From NCBI RefSeq assembly GCF_001244545.1, contig NZ_LN852695.1, forward strand, positions 525,157 through 589,156: a DNA stretch of 64,000 bases, in the 5' to 3' direction. Source of the DNA: Candidatus Stoquefichus sp. SB1. GTDB lineage: Bacteria > Bacillota_I > Bacilli_A > Erysipelotrichales > Coprobacillaceae. The translations under genes and the position numbers were made by a program. Of the stretch, positions 8,971-17,152 are shown in pieces. Position 1 is the first letter of the stretch; each line of letters opens with the position of its first letter. Below the pieces are notes generated by a model that saw only the letters and a list, made by a program, of their open reading frames with translations, was not told the origin of the DNA and ran no database searches.

Positions 8971-8986
8971 TTGGTAACGTTACCAT
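8971..8986. promoter_or_regulatory. LacI-family operator O2, in the transcribed leader
   Basis: Second copy of the core: TGGTAACGTTACCA is perfect at 8972-8985. It lies about 110 bp downstream of the predicted start site and just before the ROK ribosome binding site, so repression would work as a roadblock or through looping with O1 (centres 179 bp apart). Confidence 0.85.
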
Positions 8987-9003
8987 ATCAGAAAGGAGGG
9001 GCA

Positions 9004-9969
9004 ATGAGAACTGTTTTAGGAGTGGATTTAGGTGGAACAAAGATTTTGATTGGAGAGTTAACCTTAACTGGTGAAGTTCTTTCACAAAAAAGTTATACTT
9101 CTATAGTTGTTTCACAAAAAGATGCAACTCAATGCATTAAAGAATGTCTACATGATTTTTTATCAACAATTCCATTAATTGGTCAAGTTCAGGCGATTGG
9201 TATTGGCGTTGTTGGTCGAGTAGATAGAAAACGGGGAATATGGATAGAGATTCATCCAGAACTTTCACAACAAATTGATTTAGCGAAAGAAATAGAATCA
9301 GAATTCCATTGGCCTTGTTATATTGGAAATGATGTCTATTGTGCAACATTATCAGAAAAGATTTATGGAATTGGACAAGAAACTGATGATTTTATTTATT
9401 TGAATATTGGGACTGGTATTGCCGCACGTTGTGTTATTAATGGTCAAATTATAGAAGGAAAGAATTTTGATGCTGGTGAAGTTGGTCATATGGTTGTGGA
9501 TATGAATAGTGATGTTGAATGTGTATGTGGGAATAAAGGCTGTGTAGAAACGCTTGCTTCTGGATTAGGACTGCATAATCGTGTGATGGAACTTATTGAA
9601 CAATATCCTCATTCATGTATTCAAAAGAAAGAATCAGGCAGAATTGGAGCAATAGAACTTTTTGAAGGCTATGATCAAAATGATGAATTATGTAAGATTG
9701 TTGTTGATAGAGCATTAAAAGCAGTTGCTATAACAATTATGAATTTGATTCGTGTCAGTGATCCTGATGCTATTGTTTTAGGTGGTGGAGTTGGTAGCAG
9801 TTATTGGTTTATTGAACATTTATTAATGTTAATGAATGCCAAGACAACCCGCTTTATAACAAAAGGAATTCAAAAAACAAAACAAGAAGCGAAAACAATT
9901 GGTTTAAAAGGAGCAGCATTACTGGCAATATTAGAAATAGAAAAGGCAGGTGAAGAACATTATGCATAA
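9004..9969 (+). CDS. ROK-family sugar kinase
   Basis: 321 aa. The N-terminal ATP-binding motif is GVDLGGTKI near residue 6. The ROK zinc-type motif reads CVCGNKGCVE near 172, and the second ATP motif VLGGGVG is near 258. Such enzymes phosphorylate glucose, N-acetylglucosamine, N-acetylmannosamine or glucosamine. I start at the ATG at 9004 because AAAGGAGGGG at 8993-9001 precedes it. A TTG at 8971 lies within the operator and is rejected. No HTH domain is present, so this is a kinase and not a ROK repressor. First gene of the rightward operon. With the GH9 enzyme next door, it probably phosphorylates the free monosaccharide that hydrolase releases (inference). Confidence 0.9.
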   Translation: MRTVLGVDLGGTKILIGELTLTGEVLSQKSYTSIVVSQKDATQCIKECLHDFLSTIPLIGQVQAIGIGVVGRVDRKRGIWIEIHPELSQQIDLAKEIESEFHWPCYIGNDVYCATLSEKIYGIGQETDDFIYLNIGTGIAARCVINGQIIEGKNFDAGEVGHMVVDMNSDVECVCGNKGCVETLASGLGLHNRVMELIEQYPHSCIQKKESGRIGAIELFEGYDQNDELCKIVVDRALKAVAITIMNLIRVSDPDAIVLGGGVGSSYWFIEHLLMLMNAKTTRFITKGIQKTKQEAKTIGLKGAALLAILEIEKAGEEHYA

Positions 9970-12337
9970 AGAGTTTTTAGAAGATATATTCAAATCTGGA
10001 TATATTCATAGACCATTAGAACTAGATGAGAGTCGCTCTTTTGAACAAAGACATAAAGATTCGCATGTTTCCTTAGAACAAGTCCTTTTTTCTCCCAAAC
10101 ATAAAGATTTAAAATGGAAACATCGTGGTCGAGGACAGAGTTTAGTCAATGATAATGAACTTCAATTAACAGCAACTCATATTTATTCTTCATGGCCAGA
10201 AGGTGCACCAGACGATGGTGATTATACAAATTATGGACAAGTTACTGCTTACTGTCATTTAGATCATGTTGATATGAATCAATATAATCGTATCTATTTT
10301 GAAGTAAAAGCAGATTGTCCAGGAATGGTTAATCCACATATGATGTTAAGTATAAAAAATGATGGACAAATCAAAGTTCCAGATATTTATAATCGTGAAG
10401 GATATCATACAATTAATCTCAAAAATAAAGAATGGAATCAATGTTTTGTTGAAATCACTGATTTACCAAGAGATGCAGTTACTGAAATAGCATTCACTGT
10501 CTTAATGAATGGAAAAGATCGAGCAACATTAGATGAAATGCATTTCTCTATTCGTTATATTGCTTTGCAACAGGTTGATTCAGCAAGTTTATCATTAGGT
10601 TGGCAACCTTTAAAAAATCAAATTATCTATAGTCATAATGGTTATCAGATGACAAGTCATAAGATAGCCATTATGAATGAAACTCAAGAAAAAACTTTTC
10701 AGTTAATATGTCAAAAAAACAATCATGTGATTTATGAAAATAAAATTCAAAATATTCAAACAGAGATTGGAACATATGCAATTTTAGACTTTAGTGAATT
10801 TGAAATTTGTGGAGATTATTATTTACAAGTTGGACATCTCAAATCAGAAGTTTTTCCTATAGATGATTATCAAGAGCGTTGGGGCGAATCGATTTATAGA
10901 AGTTTAAATTTTATCTTTTGTGAAAGATGTGGGTGTCCTGTTCCTGATATTCATGGAAGCTGTCATGAAGATATTTTAGCAACTCATAATGGACAAACTA
11001 TTATCTTCAATGGTGGTTGGCATGATGCTGGTGATGTTTCTCAACAACTGGTACAGACTGCTGAAGTGACTTTGGCTTTATTTGAAATGAGTCATAAGTT
11101 AAAAGAACAGGATAAACAGCTTTATTTAAGGTTATTAGAAGAGGCTGAATGGGGATTTGATTTTATATTAAAAACAAGATTTGGTGATGGTTATCGAGCA
11201 ACCAGTGCTGGAATTACGAGATGGTCTGATTGTTTGATAGGGAATATGGATGATACTGTTGCAAGAGTTCATAATAATGCATATGAAAATTTTCTATTGG
11301 CAGGTATCGAGGGGCAAATCGCTTTATTACTTGATAATAATCGTTTACAGGATAAAGCAATAGCAATTGCACAGGAAGATTATACCTTTGCATTAGAAAA
11401 ATTTATGCAAGATGGATTTAAACATGAACCAATCTTTTGGGAACATACATACAATATGTCTGAAAGCCTGTTTCTTGCTACAATGGTTTGGAGTAGTTGT
11501 ATTCTCTATCGATTAACAAATGAAATCAATTATGCTCAAAATGCTAAAAAGTGGGCTGATGAGTTATTAAAATGTCAGGAATGTGATGGTATAGAATTAT
11601 TTGATAAAAGTGTTTTAAAAGGTTTTTTCTATCGTGATCATACACATCAGGTTATTCAACATTTTAATCATCAGGCAAGAGAACATATGTATGCAAAAGC
11701 ATTAGATATGTTGGTAGAAACACATATTTGTGATGAGATGGAAGAAATCTATCTTCAAAGAATGAAAGATTATGGGGAATATTTAAAATATTTAATGAGG
11801 TTTACTTATCCTTATCCAATGATCGCAAGTGGGGTATATTTAGAAGATGAATATTTAGATGATGAGAGTTTCCATCGCCAACATTTGCTTGTCGGTGATG
11901 AGGCAAAAGAAAGTTATTTAGAGCAATTGAAAGAAGCACATCATGTTGCTAAAAACCTTTATGTGAAAAAATTCCCGGTTTGGTTCTCATTTAAAGGCAA
12001 TAATGGAATTCTTCTTTCAATGGGAAAATCAGCTTCCTTAATTGGAAAAAGATTAAATGATAATGAGTTACTAGAAATAGCTGAAGGGCAATTACAATGG
12101 ATGGTTGGTATGAATCCATTTGGGCAATCGCTTGTTTATGGCGAAGGTTATGATTATGCTCAACAGTATAGTGTACAGACTGGAGAAATGGTTGGCGAAA
12201 TGCCAGTTGGTGTACAGACATTTGAAAACGGGGATGAACCATATTGGCCGCAGTTTACGAATGCAACTTATAAAGAAGTGTGGGTTGGATTAGCAGGTAA
12301 GTGGATGGATATATTGGTAGATTTCTATAAAAAATAA
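9962..12337 (+). CDS. Cytoplasmic glycoside hydrolase family 9 protein
   Basis: 791 aa. Residues 30-200 form a jelly-roll-like, carbohydrate-binding-like region. About 210-305 match the CelD_N Ig-like domain (begins SLGWQPL, ends VFPI). About 310-790 are the (alpha/alpha)6 GH9 catalytic domain. The catalytic base motif FNGGWHDAGDVS lies near residue 356, and the C-terminal YKEVWVGLAGKW segment holds the likely acid Glu. No signal peptide is present, so unlike secreted cellulases it acts on imported oligosaccharides. Some bacterial GH9 enzymes with this layout are exo-glucosaminidases or cellobiases. The start overlaps the ROK gene by 8 bp, with AGGTGA inside the ROK end. Substrate proposal (glucosamine- or glucose-disaccharide) is inference from the SIS, ROK and EIIC neighbours. 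Confidence 0.88.
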   Translation: MHKEFLEDIFKSGYIHRPLELDESRSFEQRHKDSHVSLEQVLFSPKHKDLKWKHRGRGQSLVNDNELQLTATHIYSSWPEGAPDDGDYTNYGQVTAYCHLDHVDMNQYNRIYFEVKADCPGMVNPHMMLSIKNDGQIKVPDIYNREGYHTINLKNKEWNQCFVEITDLPRDAVTEIAFTVLMNGKDRATLDEMHFSIRYIALQQVDSASLSLGWQPLKNQIIYSHNGYQMTSHKIAIMNETQEKTFQLICQKNNHVIYENKIQNIQTEIGTYAILDFSEFEICGDYYLQVGHLKSEVFPIDDYQERWGESIYRSLNFIFCERCGCPVPDIHGSCHEDILATHNGQTIIFNGGWHDAGDVSQQLVQTAEVTLALFEMSHKLKEQDKQLYLRLLEEAEWGFDFILKTRFGDGYRATSAGITRWSDCLIGNMDDTVARVHNNAYENFLLAGIEGQIALLLDNNRLQDKAIAIAQEDYTFALEKFMQDGFKHEPIFWEHTYNMSESLFLATMVWSSCILYRLTNEINYAQNAKKWADELLKCQECDGIELFDKSVLKGFFYRDHTHQVIQHFNHQAREHMYAKALDMLVETHICDEMEEIYLQRMKDYGEYLKYLMRFTYPYPMIASGVYLEDEYLDDESFHRQHLLVGDEAKESYLEQLKEAHHVAKNLYVKKFPVWFSFKGNNGILLSMGKSASLIGKRLNDNELLEIAEGQLQWMVGMNPFGQSLVYGEGYDYAQQYSVQTGEMVGEMPVGVQTFENGDEPYWPQFTNATYKEVWVGLAGKWMDILVDFYKK

Positions 12338-12355
12338 GAGGAGGAAGAAAATATA

Positions 12356-13657
12356 ATGGAAAATAATCGTTATGTTGATAAGTTGGTTGAAGTTGCTGGA
12401 AAGATTTCAAATCAAAGACATATCAAGGCAATTCGTGATGCATTTGCTACAGCTATACCTGTGACAATTGCAGCAGCAGTATTCTTAGTTATTAATTATG
12501 TAGTTATTGGTCAAATTGATGGGTTAGCTTCAACCGCATTTGGTCAGTTTATTGGTGAAGTTGGCACACAAGTGAGTAAAGGAACTTTAGATTTCTTGGG
12601 AGTTTTAATTACTTTCCTTATTGGTTACTATTTGGCAAAAACTTATGATGCAGATGGACCATTGGAAGGAATGATTTCCGTGGTGGCATTTATTGCTTTA
12701 GCACCAAGTGTTGTTAAATTGAGTGAAGAAGCAACAACTATCAATGCTTCTGGAGTTCTCACAACTTCTATTACTGGTTCATCAGCGATGTTAATTGGTG
12801 TTGTTTCAGCACTCGTTGCATCAACATTAATGTGTAAATTATCAAGTGTAAAAGCACTTCAAATTAGAATGCCAGATAGTGTACCAACTGGTGTTGCAAA
12901 AGCATTTAATGGGTTAATTCCATCAGTTATTGTCATTTCTATATTTGCTAGTTTAGAAGTTGCTATTCGTTGGGGAACAGGAAGTACAGTACCAGATTTA
13001 ATTGTAACAGTTTTACAAACACCATTAAAATCAGGATTTCAATCTTTACCAGGAATCTTATTCTATGTATTCTTATCTACTTTTGTATTTATCTTTGGTA
13101 TTCATGGAGCATTTGTATTTGGAGCTATTTCAGGACCAATCTTATTACAGGCTACGGTTGAAAATAGTACGGCTATTGCTTCAAATTTAGCACCAACAAA
13201 CATTGTGACTCAATCATTCTTAGATGTTTATGTTTACATGGGTGGTGGCGGAACCATGCTATGCCTAGTTATTGCATTGTTCATATTCTCTAAGCGAGAT
13301 GATGAAAAAATGGTGGCTAGAATTGGTGGAGTTCCAAGTTTATTTAATATTTCAGAACCAATCATGTTTGGATTGCCAGTTGTATATAACCCAATCTATG
13401 CAATTCCATTTTGTCTAGTTCCAATATTCTCAACATTAATTGGATATTTTGCAACAGCATGGGGATTAGTTGGACATACAATTGTTCCAATTCCTTGGGT
13501 AACACCACCACTTCTTTCTGGTTTCTTATCTACTGGGGATATTAGAGGTGCAATTGTTCAACTTGTTATTTTAGTTGTTGGAATTGCAATTTATACTCCA
13601 TTTGTTATTATTTCTAATAAAGCAGCTAAAAAACAAGCGACAGAAGTTATTGAATAA
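12356..13657 (+). CDS. PTS EIIC, lactose/cellobiose family permease
   Basis: 433 aa, with about ten hydrophobic segments. The family signature NISEPIMFGLPVVYNP is near residue 323, and the N-terminal DAFATAIPVTIAAA helix is typical of CelB/LacE-type EIIC. It imports a disaccharide with phosphorylation when paired with EIIA and EIIB. Neither is encoded in this window, so they must be supplied from elsewhere. It ends the rightward operon: an AGAGGAGG site lies 18 bp after the GH9 stop and a strong bidirectional terminator follows. Import of a beta-linked disaccharide (cellobiose or chitobiose type) is the usual role; the exact sugar is not shown. Confidence 0.9.
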   Translation: MENNRYVDKLVEVAGKISNQRHIKAIRDAFATAIPVTIAAAVFLVINYVVIGQIDGLASTAFGQFIGEVGTQVSKGTLDFLGVLITFLIGYYLAKTYDADGPLEGMISVVAFIALAPSVVKLSEEATTINASGVLTTSITGSSAMLIGVVSALVASTLMCKLSSVKALQIRMPDSVPTGVAKAFNGLIPSVIVISIFASLEVAIRWGTGSTVPDLIVTVLQTPLKSGFQSLPGILFYVFLSTFVFIFGIHGAFVFGAISGPILLQATVENSTAIASNLAPTNIVTQSFLDVYVYMGGGGTMLCLVIALFIFSKRDDEKMVARIGGVPSLFNISEPIMFGLPVVYNPIYAIPFCLVPIFSTLIGYFATAWGLVGHTIVPIPWVTPPLLSGFLSTGDIRGAIVQLVILVVGIAIYTPFVIISNKAAKKQATEVIE

Positions 13658-13661
13658 AGAA

Positions 13662-13698
13662 AAAACGTTAAATCATTATATCTATGGTTTAACGTTTT
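13662..13698. terminator. Bidirectional terminator between EIIC and the DUF362 gene
   Basis: 15-bp stem starting AAAACGTTAAA and ending TTTAACGTTTT with one wobble pair and loop TATATCT. T-rich on both strands, fitting the convergent genes. Confidence 0.88.
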
Positions 13699-13704
13699 CG
13701 TTCA

Positions 13705-14808
13705 TTATTTAACTTCGATTAATTCATATTCTCTTGTTCCAATACCGATCTTTTCAGCATGCTCTAGACAAGATTTCCAATTTGTTTCAGGTGATACATC
13801 AGTAAAATGATCGTGATGATCATGACCGTGTTTATCTAATAAACTATTTGCAATCGCAGGTTGTTTATTAACCGCATCAGCACAAGCCTGATCTAAAGCG
13901 ACAGGGTCAAATGAAGCAAACATACCAACATCAGGTACAATTGCAATATCATTTTCACTATGACAATCACAATATGGTGAAACATCAATAACCAAAGAAA
14001 TATGGAAACATGGTCTACCATCTATAACAGCCTTAGCATATTCAGCCATTTTACAGTTCAAAATATCATTAGCCTCATCCATACTTGCTTTAATAGCATC
14101 TTTAGGACATACACCAATACAACGACCACAACCAACGCATTTATCATGATCAATAGATGCTTTGTGATCTGTAATATGAGGAGCATCATGAGCACAAATC
14201 TTAATACATTGCCCACAACCAATACATAAATCCTGTTCAACAGAAGGTTTACCAGCACTATGCATTTCCATTTTACCAGCACGAGAACCACATCCCATAC
14301 CAATATTTTTAATAGCACCACCAAATCCAGTTAATTCATGTCCTTTAAAATGACTTAAAGAAATCACAATATCAGCATCCATAATCGCTTGCCCAATTTT
14401 GGCTTCTTTCACATATTCACCATTAACAGGAACAATTGCTTCATCAGTTCCTTTTAATCCATCAGCAATAATTGTATGAACACCAGTTTGAAATGGATTA
14501 TATCCATTAGTATAAGCACTATCTAAATGATCTAATGCATTCTTTCTACCACCAACATATAAAGTATTACAATCAGTTAAAAAAGCTTTTCCGCCTAATT
14601 CTTTTACATAGTCACAAACAACTTTTGCATAATTAGGTCTCAAATATGCTAAATTTCCAGGTTCACCAAAATGAATCTTAATAGCTGCATATTGATCATT
14701 AAAATCAATATCTTCAAATCCAGCTTTTTTCATCAAATACTTTAATTTTTCTGGAAGATTCATTCTACCAGTATGCATATCACAATAATAAACTTTTGAC
14801 TTTTCCAT
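13705..14808 (-). CDS. DUF362 domain protein with two [4Fe-4S] clusters
   Basis: 367 aa. DUF362 domain at about residues 1-190 (AAIKIHFGEPGNLAYLRP near 36, and SLSHFKGHELTGFGGAIKN near 150). It is followed by a two-cluster ferredoxin domain, with CIGCGQCIKIC near residue 195 and CVGCGRCIGVC near 223. A His-rich tail follows (KHGHDHHDH). The biochemical role of DUF362 proteins is not settled; the ferredoxin part implies electron transfer in the cytoplasm. I start at 14808 (MEKSKVYY) because GGAGG precedes it; a longer frame begins inside the promoter. Monocistronic behind a MerR-type promoter, so it is probably induced by a stress or metabolite signal. Confidence 0.85.
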   Translation of the reverse strand: MEKSKVYYCDMHTGRMNLPEKLKYLMKKAGFEDIDFNDQYAAIKIHFGEPGNLAYLRPNYAKVVCDYVKELGGKAFLTDCNTLYVGGRKNALDHLDSAYTNGYNPFQTGVHTIIADGLKGTDEAIVPVNGEYVKEAKIGQAIMDADIVISLSHFKGHELTGFGGAIKNIGMGCGSRAGKMEMHSAGKPSVEQDLCIGCGQCIKICAHDAPHITDHKASIDHDKCVGCGRCIGVCPKDAIKASMDEANDILNCKMAEYAKAVIDGRPCFHISLVIDVSPYCDCHSENDIAIVPDVGMFASFDPVALDQACADAVNKQPAIANSLLDKHGHDHHDHFTDVSPETNWKSCLEHAEKIGIGTREYELIEVK

Positions 14809-14837
14809 AACTTGACCTCCATCTCCTATTCGCTTAC

Positions 14838-14868
14838 ATTGTAGCACCTGGAGTTAACTCTATGTCAA
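14838..14868 (-). promoter_or_regulatory. MerR-type promoter with 19-bp spacer and GAGTTAACTC dyad
   Basis: On the minus strand: TTGACA (14868-14863), a 19-bp spacer carrying the dyad GAGTTAACTC, then TACAAT (14843-14838). An over-long spacer with a dyad between the boxes is the hallmark of promoters activated by MerR-family proteins, which untwist the DNA. The regulator is not adjacent. Confidence 0.8.
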
Positions 14869-14940
14869 GAAAAAAGTGTTCTCTTTTATAAAACATTTAG
14901 GTTTTGTTTTAATTGTCATTTACTATTAATTTATCATATA

Positions 14941-14979
14941 ATAAAAAACAATGGATAAATATATCACATTGTTTTTTAT
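14941..14979 (-). terminator. Terminator of the prepilin gene
   Basis: Stem of 13 bp (AAAAAACAATG / CATTGTTTTTT core) overlapping the minus-strand stop codon. Confidence 0.8.
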
Positions 14980-15809
14980 TAGTCTATTTTTTTCCATCTA
15001 TCTGTTAATTCAAATTCTCCCTCACGAACATATCCATTTCCATCAGCTTTATTTGGATTATAATTATGAGTGAAATAATAATATTCACCGTTATAATAGA
15101 TAAGTGGACCTTGTCCAGCGCCATAGATTTCACCACGTGAACTTTTTGTATCAGCTACAAGGACAATATTTCCAGTTTTATCATATACAGGCTTCCAACT
15201 TAATTTATCAACATCGGCATAGGATCTAGAAGTTAGCATCTCTTGTTCTTGTTGAGATAATTCTAAATATTTATTACCATGTTTTTCATAATATTCTTTT
15301 TGCAATGATCTAGTACGATTTTGATCAAGAGTAGAACCGTTTTTATTAGGTATATTACTCATGTTATTTTCGGTGGCTAAACGATTTAAATAAGCAAAAT
15401 AGTCTTGAACATTATTGATAACAAGATCGCCACTTACAATTTTATATTCTTGATTTTCATATAAAACATATAAACCGTTTGATGCTTTGTAGAGAAGTCT
15501 AGCAATTTCTTTATTAGTTACAGTCACAGAACCTTGAATTTCTCCACCTTCATCAACAAAATCTTCTATCCACTTATTATCAGTAGCATTTAGAGATATG
15601 TTTTCGTCTTTTGTCTGAGAATATTTTTCAATAACCCTTTTTTGAGCAGCAGTAACAATAGCATGTGTTTCTGTTAGGGCTGGAGCTTCTTGTGCAGTAT
15701 CTAAATATTTTAATAAAGAAGGCACAGCAACAGCCATAAGGACAGCTAATATAACAACAACGACAATGATTTCTATAAGTGTAAATCCTTTTTTATTATT
15801 TTTTAACAT
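14979..15809 (-). CDS. Type IV prepilin/pseudopilin-like protein
   Basis: 276 aa. It starts MLKNNKKGFTLIEIIVVV: a short basic leader, the prepilin peptidase site G-FTLIE at residue 8/9 and a hydrophobic N-terminal helix of about 22 residues. The remaining 240 residues are a hydrophilic globular domain. Expected to be processed by a PilD-type peptidase and assembled into a surface or pseudopilus fibre. AAGGAAGTGG precedes the ATG. No assembly ATPase, platform protein or peptidase gene lies nearby, so it is an orphan that depends on machinery elsewhere. It could also be a ComGC-like DNA-uptake pilin, but it is longer than usual for those. Confidence 0.85.
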   Translation of the reverse strand: MLKNNKKGFTLIEIIVVVVILAVLMAVAVPSLLKYLDTAQEAPALTETHAIVTAAQKRVIEKYSQTKDENISLNATDNKWIEDFVDEGGEIQGSVTVTNKEIARLLYKASNGLYVLYENQEYKIVSGDLVINNVQDYFAYLNRLATENNMSNIPNKNGSTLDQNRTRSLQKEYYEKHGNKYLELSQQEQEMLTSRSYADVDKLSWKPVYDKTGNIVLVADTKSSRGEIYGAGQGPLIYYNGEYYYFTHNYNPNKADGNGYVREGEFELTDRWKKID

Positions 15810-15955
15810 AAATCCACTTCCTTAAGATGAGTCTATCACAAATAGGATTTATAATCAATTGAAGATGATTTTAAAAATCTTTTTCAATATCAGAAAGACT
15901 ATTTCTTTTTGTTTTTAATTAGCCTATACTATATTATAGATATGGAGGATGGGTT

Positions 15956-17071
15956 ATGGAAAAAAGAAAATTTGATAAATTAGGAATTGAAACTTCTTTA
16001 TTAGGGTTTGGTTGTATGAGATTTCCTTTGGATGAAAAGGGAGATATTGAAGAAGTAGAAGCTGAAAAAATGATTGATTTGGCTATTGGAAATGGTGTCA
16101 CTTATATTGATACAGCTTATCCTTATCATAATGGGGATAGTGAACCATTTGTAGGAAGAGTATTGAAGAAATATAATAGAGAAAGTTTTAGATTAGCAAC
16201 AAAATTACCTGTATGGAATATTCATAGTCAAGAAGAAGCAAGGGAATTGTTTGAGTCTCAATTAAAAAGATTAGATGTGGATTATGTTGATTTTTATTTA
16301 TTGCATGCTTTAGATGCTGATAAATGGAAAAAAGTATTAGAATATCATATTATTGATATGTGTGAAGAGTTGAGAAGTGAAGGGAAAATTAAATATTTAG
16401 GATTTAGTTTTCATGATGAGTTTAATGTTTTTGAGGAGATTATTAAGTATCATCATTGGGATTTCTGTCAACTTCAATTAAATTATATGGATATGGGAAT
16501 TCAAGCAGGTCAAAAGGGTGTTGATTTGGCTAATGAGTTAGGTGTTCCTTTGGTTGTTATGGAACCTATTAAAGGTGGATCTCTAGCAAGTTTGCCTGAA
16601 GATGTGACAAAGATGTTTAAAGACTATAATCCAGAAGATACACTTGCTTCTTGGGCACTTCGTTATGTTGGAACGTTACCAGGTGTGAAAGTGATATTAA
16701 GTGGAATGTCTACTTTAGAACAAGTTGAAGATAATTTAAAGACATTTAATCATTATCAAAATTTATCATCAGAGGAATTAGAAATTGTTAATAAGGTTGC
16801 TGAAACGTTACATTCACGTACTCAAAATGGATGTACAGGATGTGCATATTGTATGCCTTGTCCATTTGGTGTTGATATTCCAAGTAACTTTAAATATTGG
16901 AATAACTGTTTTGTATATGATGATGAAGCATTGTTTAAAGGAAAATATGAAAAGATGGCTGATAAAGCAAAAGCAAGTAATTGTAAGGAATGTGGCGCAT
17001 GTGAAAAGATGTGTCCACAACAATTACCAATTAGAGAAGATTTGAAAAGAGTTGTGAAAGACTTTGAATAA
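15956..17071 (+). CDS. Aldo/keto reductase with C-terminal ferredoxin-like Fe-S domain
   Basis: 371 aa. Residues 1-285 form an AKR barrel: the catalytic Asp/Tyr region DTAYPYH near residue 51, Lys in LATKLP near 80, and His in YLLHAL near 113. Residues 290-371 carry cysteine motifs CTGCAYCMPCPFGV and CKECGACEKMCPQQLPI, consistent with two [4Fe-4S] clusters. This Fe-S AKR class is common in anaerobes and may couple carbonyl reduction to ferredoxin-level electrons. A GGAGG site precedes the ATG, and TATACT at 15925-15930 is a likely -10. It is followed by a terminator, so it is transcribed alone. The physiological substrate is unknown. Confidence 0.92.
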   Translation: MEKRKFDKLGIETSLLGFGCMRFPLDEKGDIEEVEAEKMIDLAIGNGVTYIDTAYPYHNGDSEPFVGRVLKKYNRESFRLATKLPVWNIHSQEEARELFESQLKRLDVDYVDFYLLHALDADKWKKVLEYHIIDMCEELRSEGKIKYLGFSFHDEFNVFEEIIKYHHWDFCQLQLNYMDMGIQAGQKGVDLANELGVPLVVMEPIKGGSLASLPEDVTKMFKDYNPEDTLASWALRYVGTLPGVKVILSGMSTLEQVEDNLKTFNHYQNLSSEELEIVNKVAETLHSRTQNGCTGCAYCMPCPFGVDIPSNFKYWNNCFVYDDEALFKGKYEKMADKAKASNCKECGACEKMCPQQLPIREDLKRVVKDFE

Positions 17072-17075
17072 GACT

Positions 17076-17103
17076 AAGGAGATAGAAATATCTTCTTTTT
17101 CTT
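17076..17103 (+). terminator. Intrinsic terminator after the aldo/keto reductase
   Basis: Stem AAGGAGATA / TATCTTCTT with GAAA tetraloop and T-run. Confidence 0.8.
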
Positions 17104-17152
17104 TATGAGGATATAAAGTATGCTAAAATAAGGTAAAAGGGGAGTGATAGTT

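Noticed and set aside
8971..9003. N-terminal extension of the ROK kinase from TTG 8971
   Set aside because: This would start translation inside the operator and upstream of the AAAGGAGGGG site; the ATG at 9004 is correctly placed.
9962..12337. Calling the GH9 protein a secreted cellulase
   Set aside because: No signal peptide, dockerin or cellulose-binding module, and it is embedded in an uptake and phosphorylation operon.
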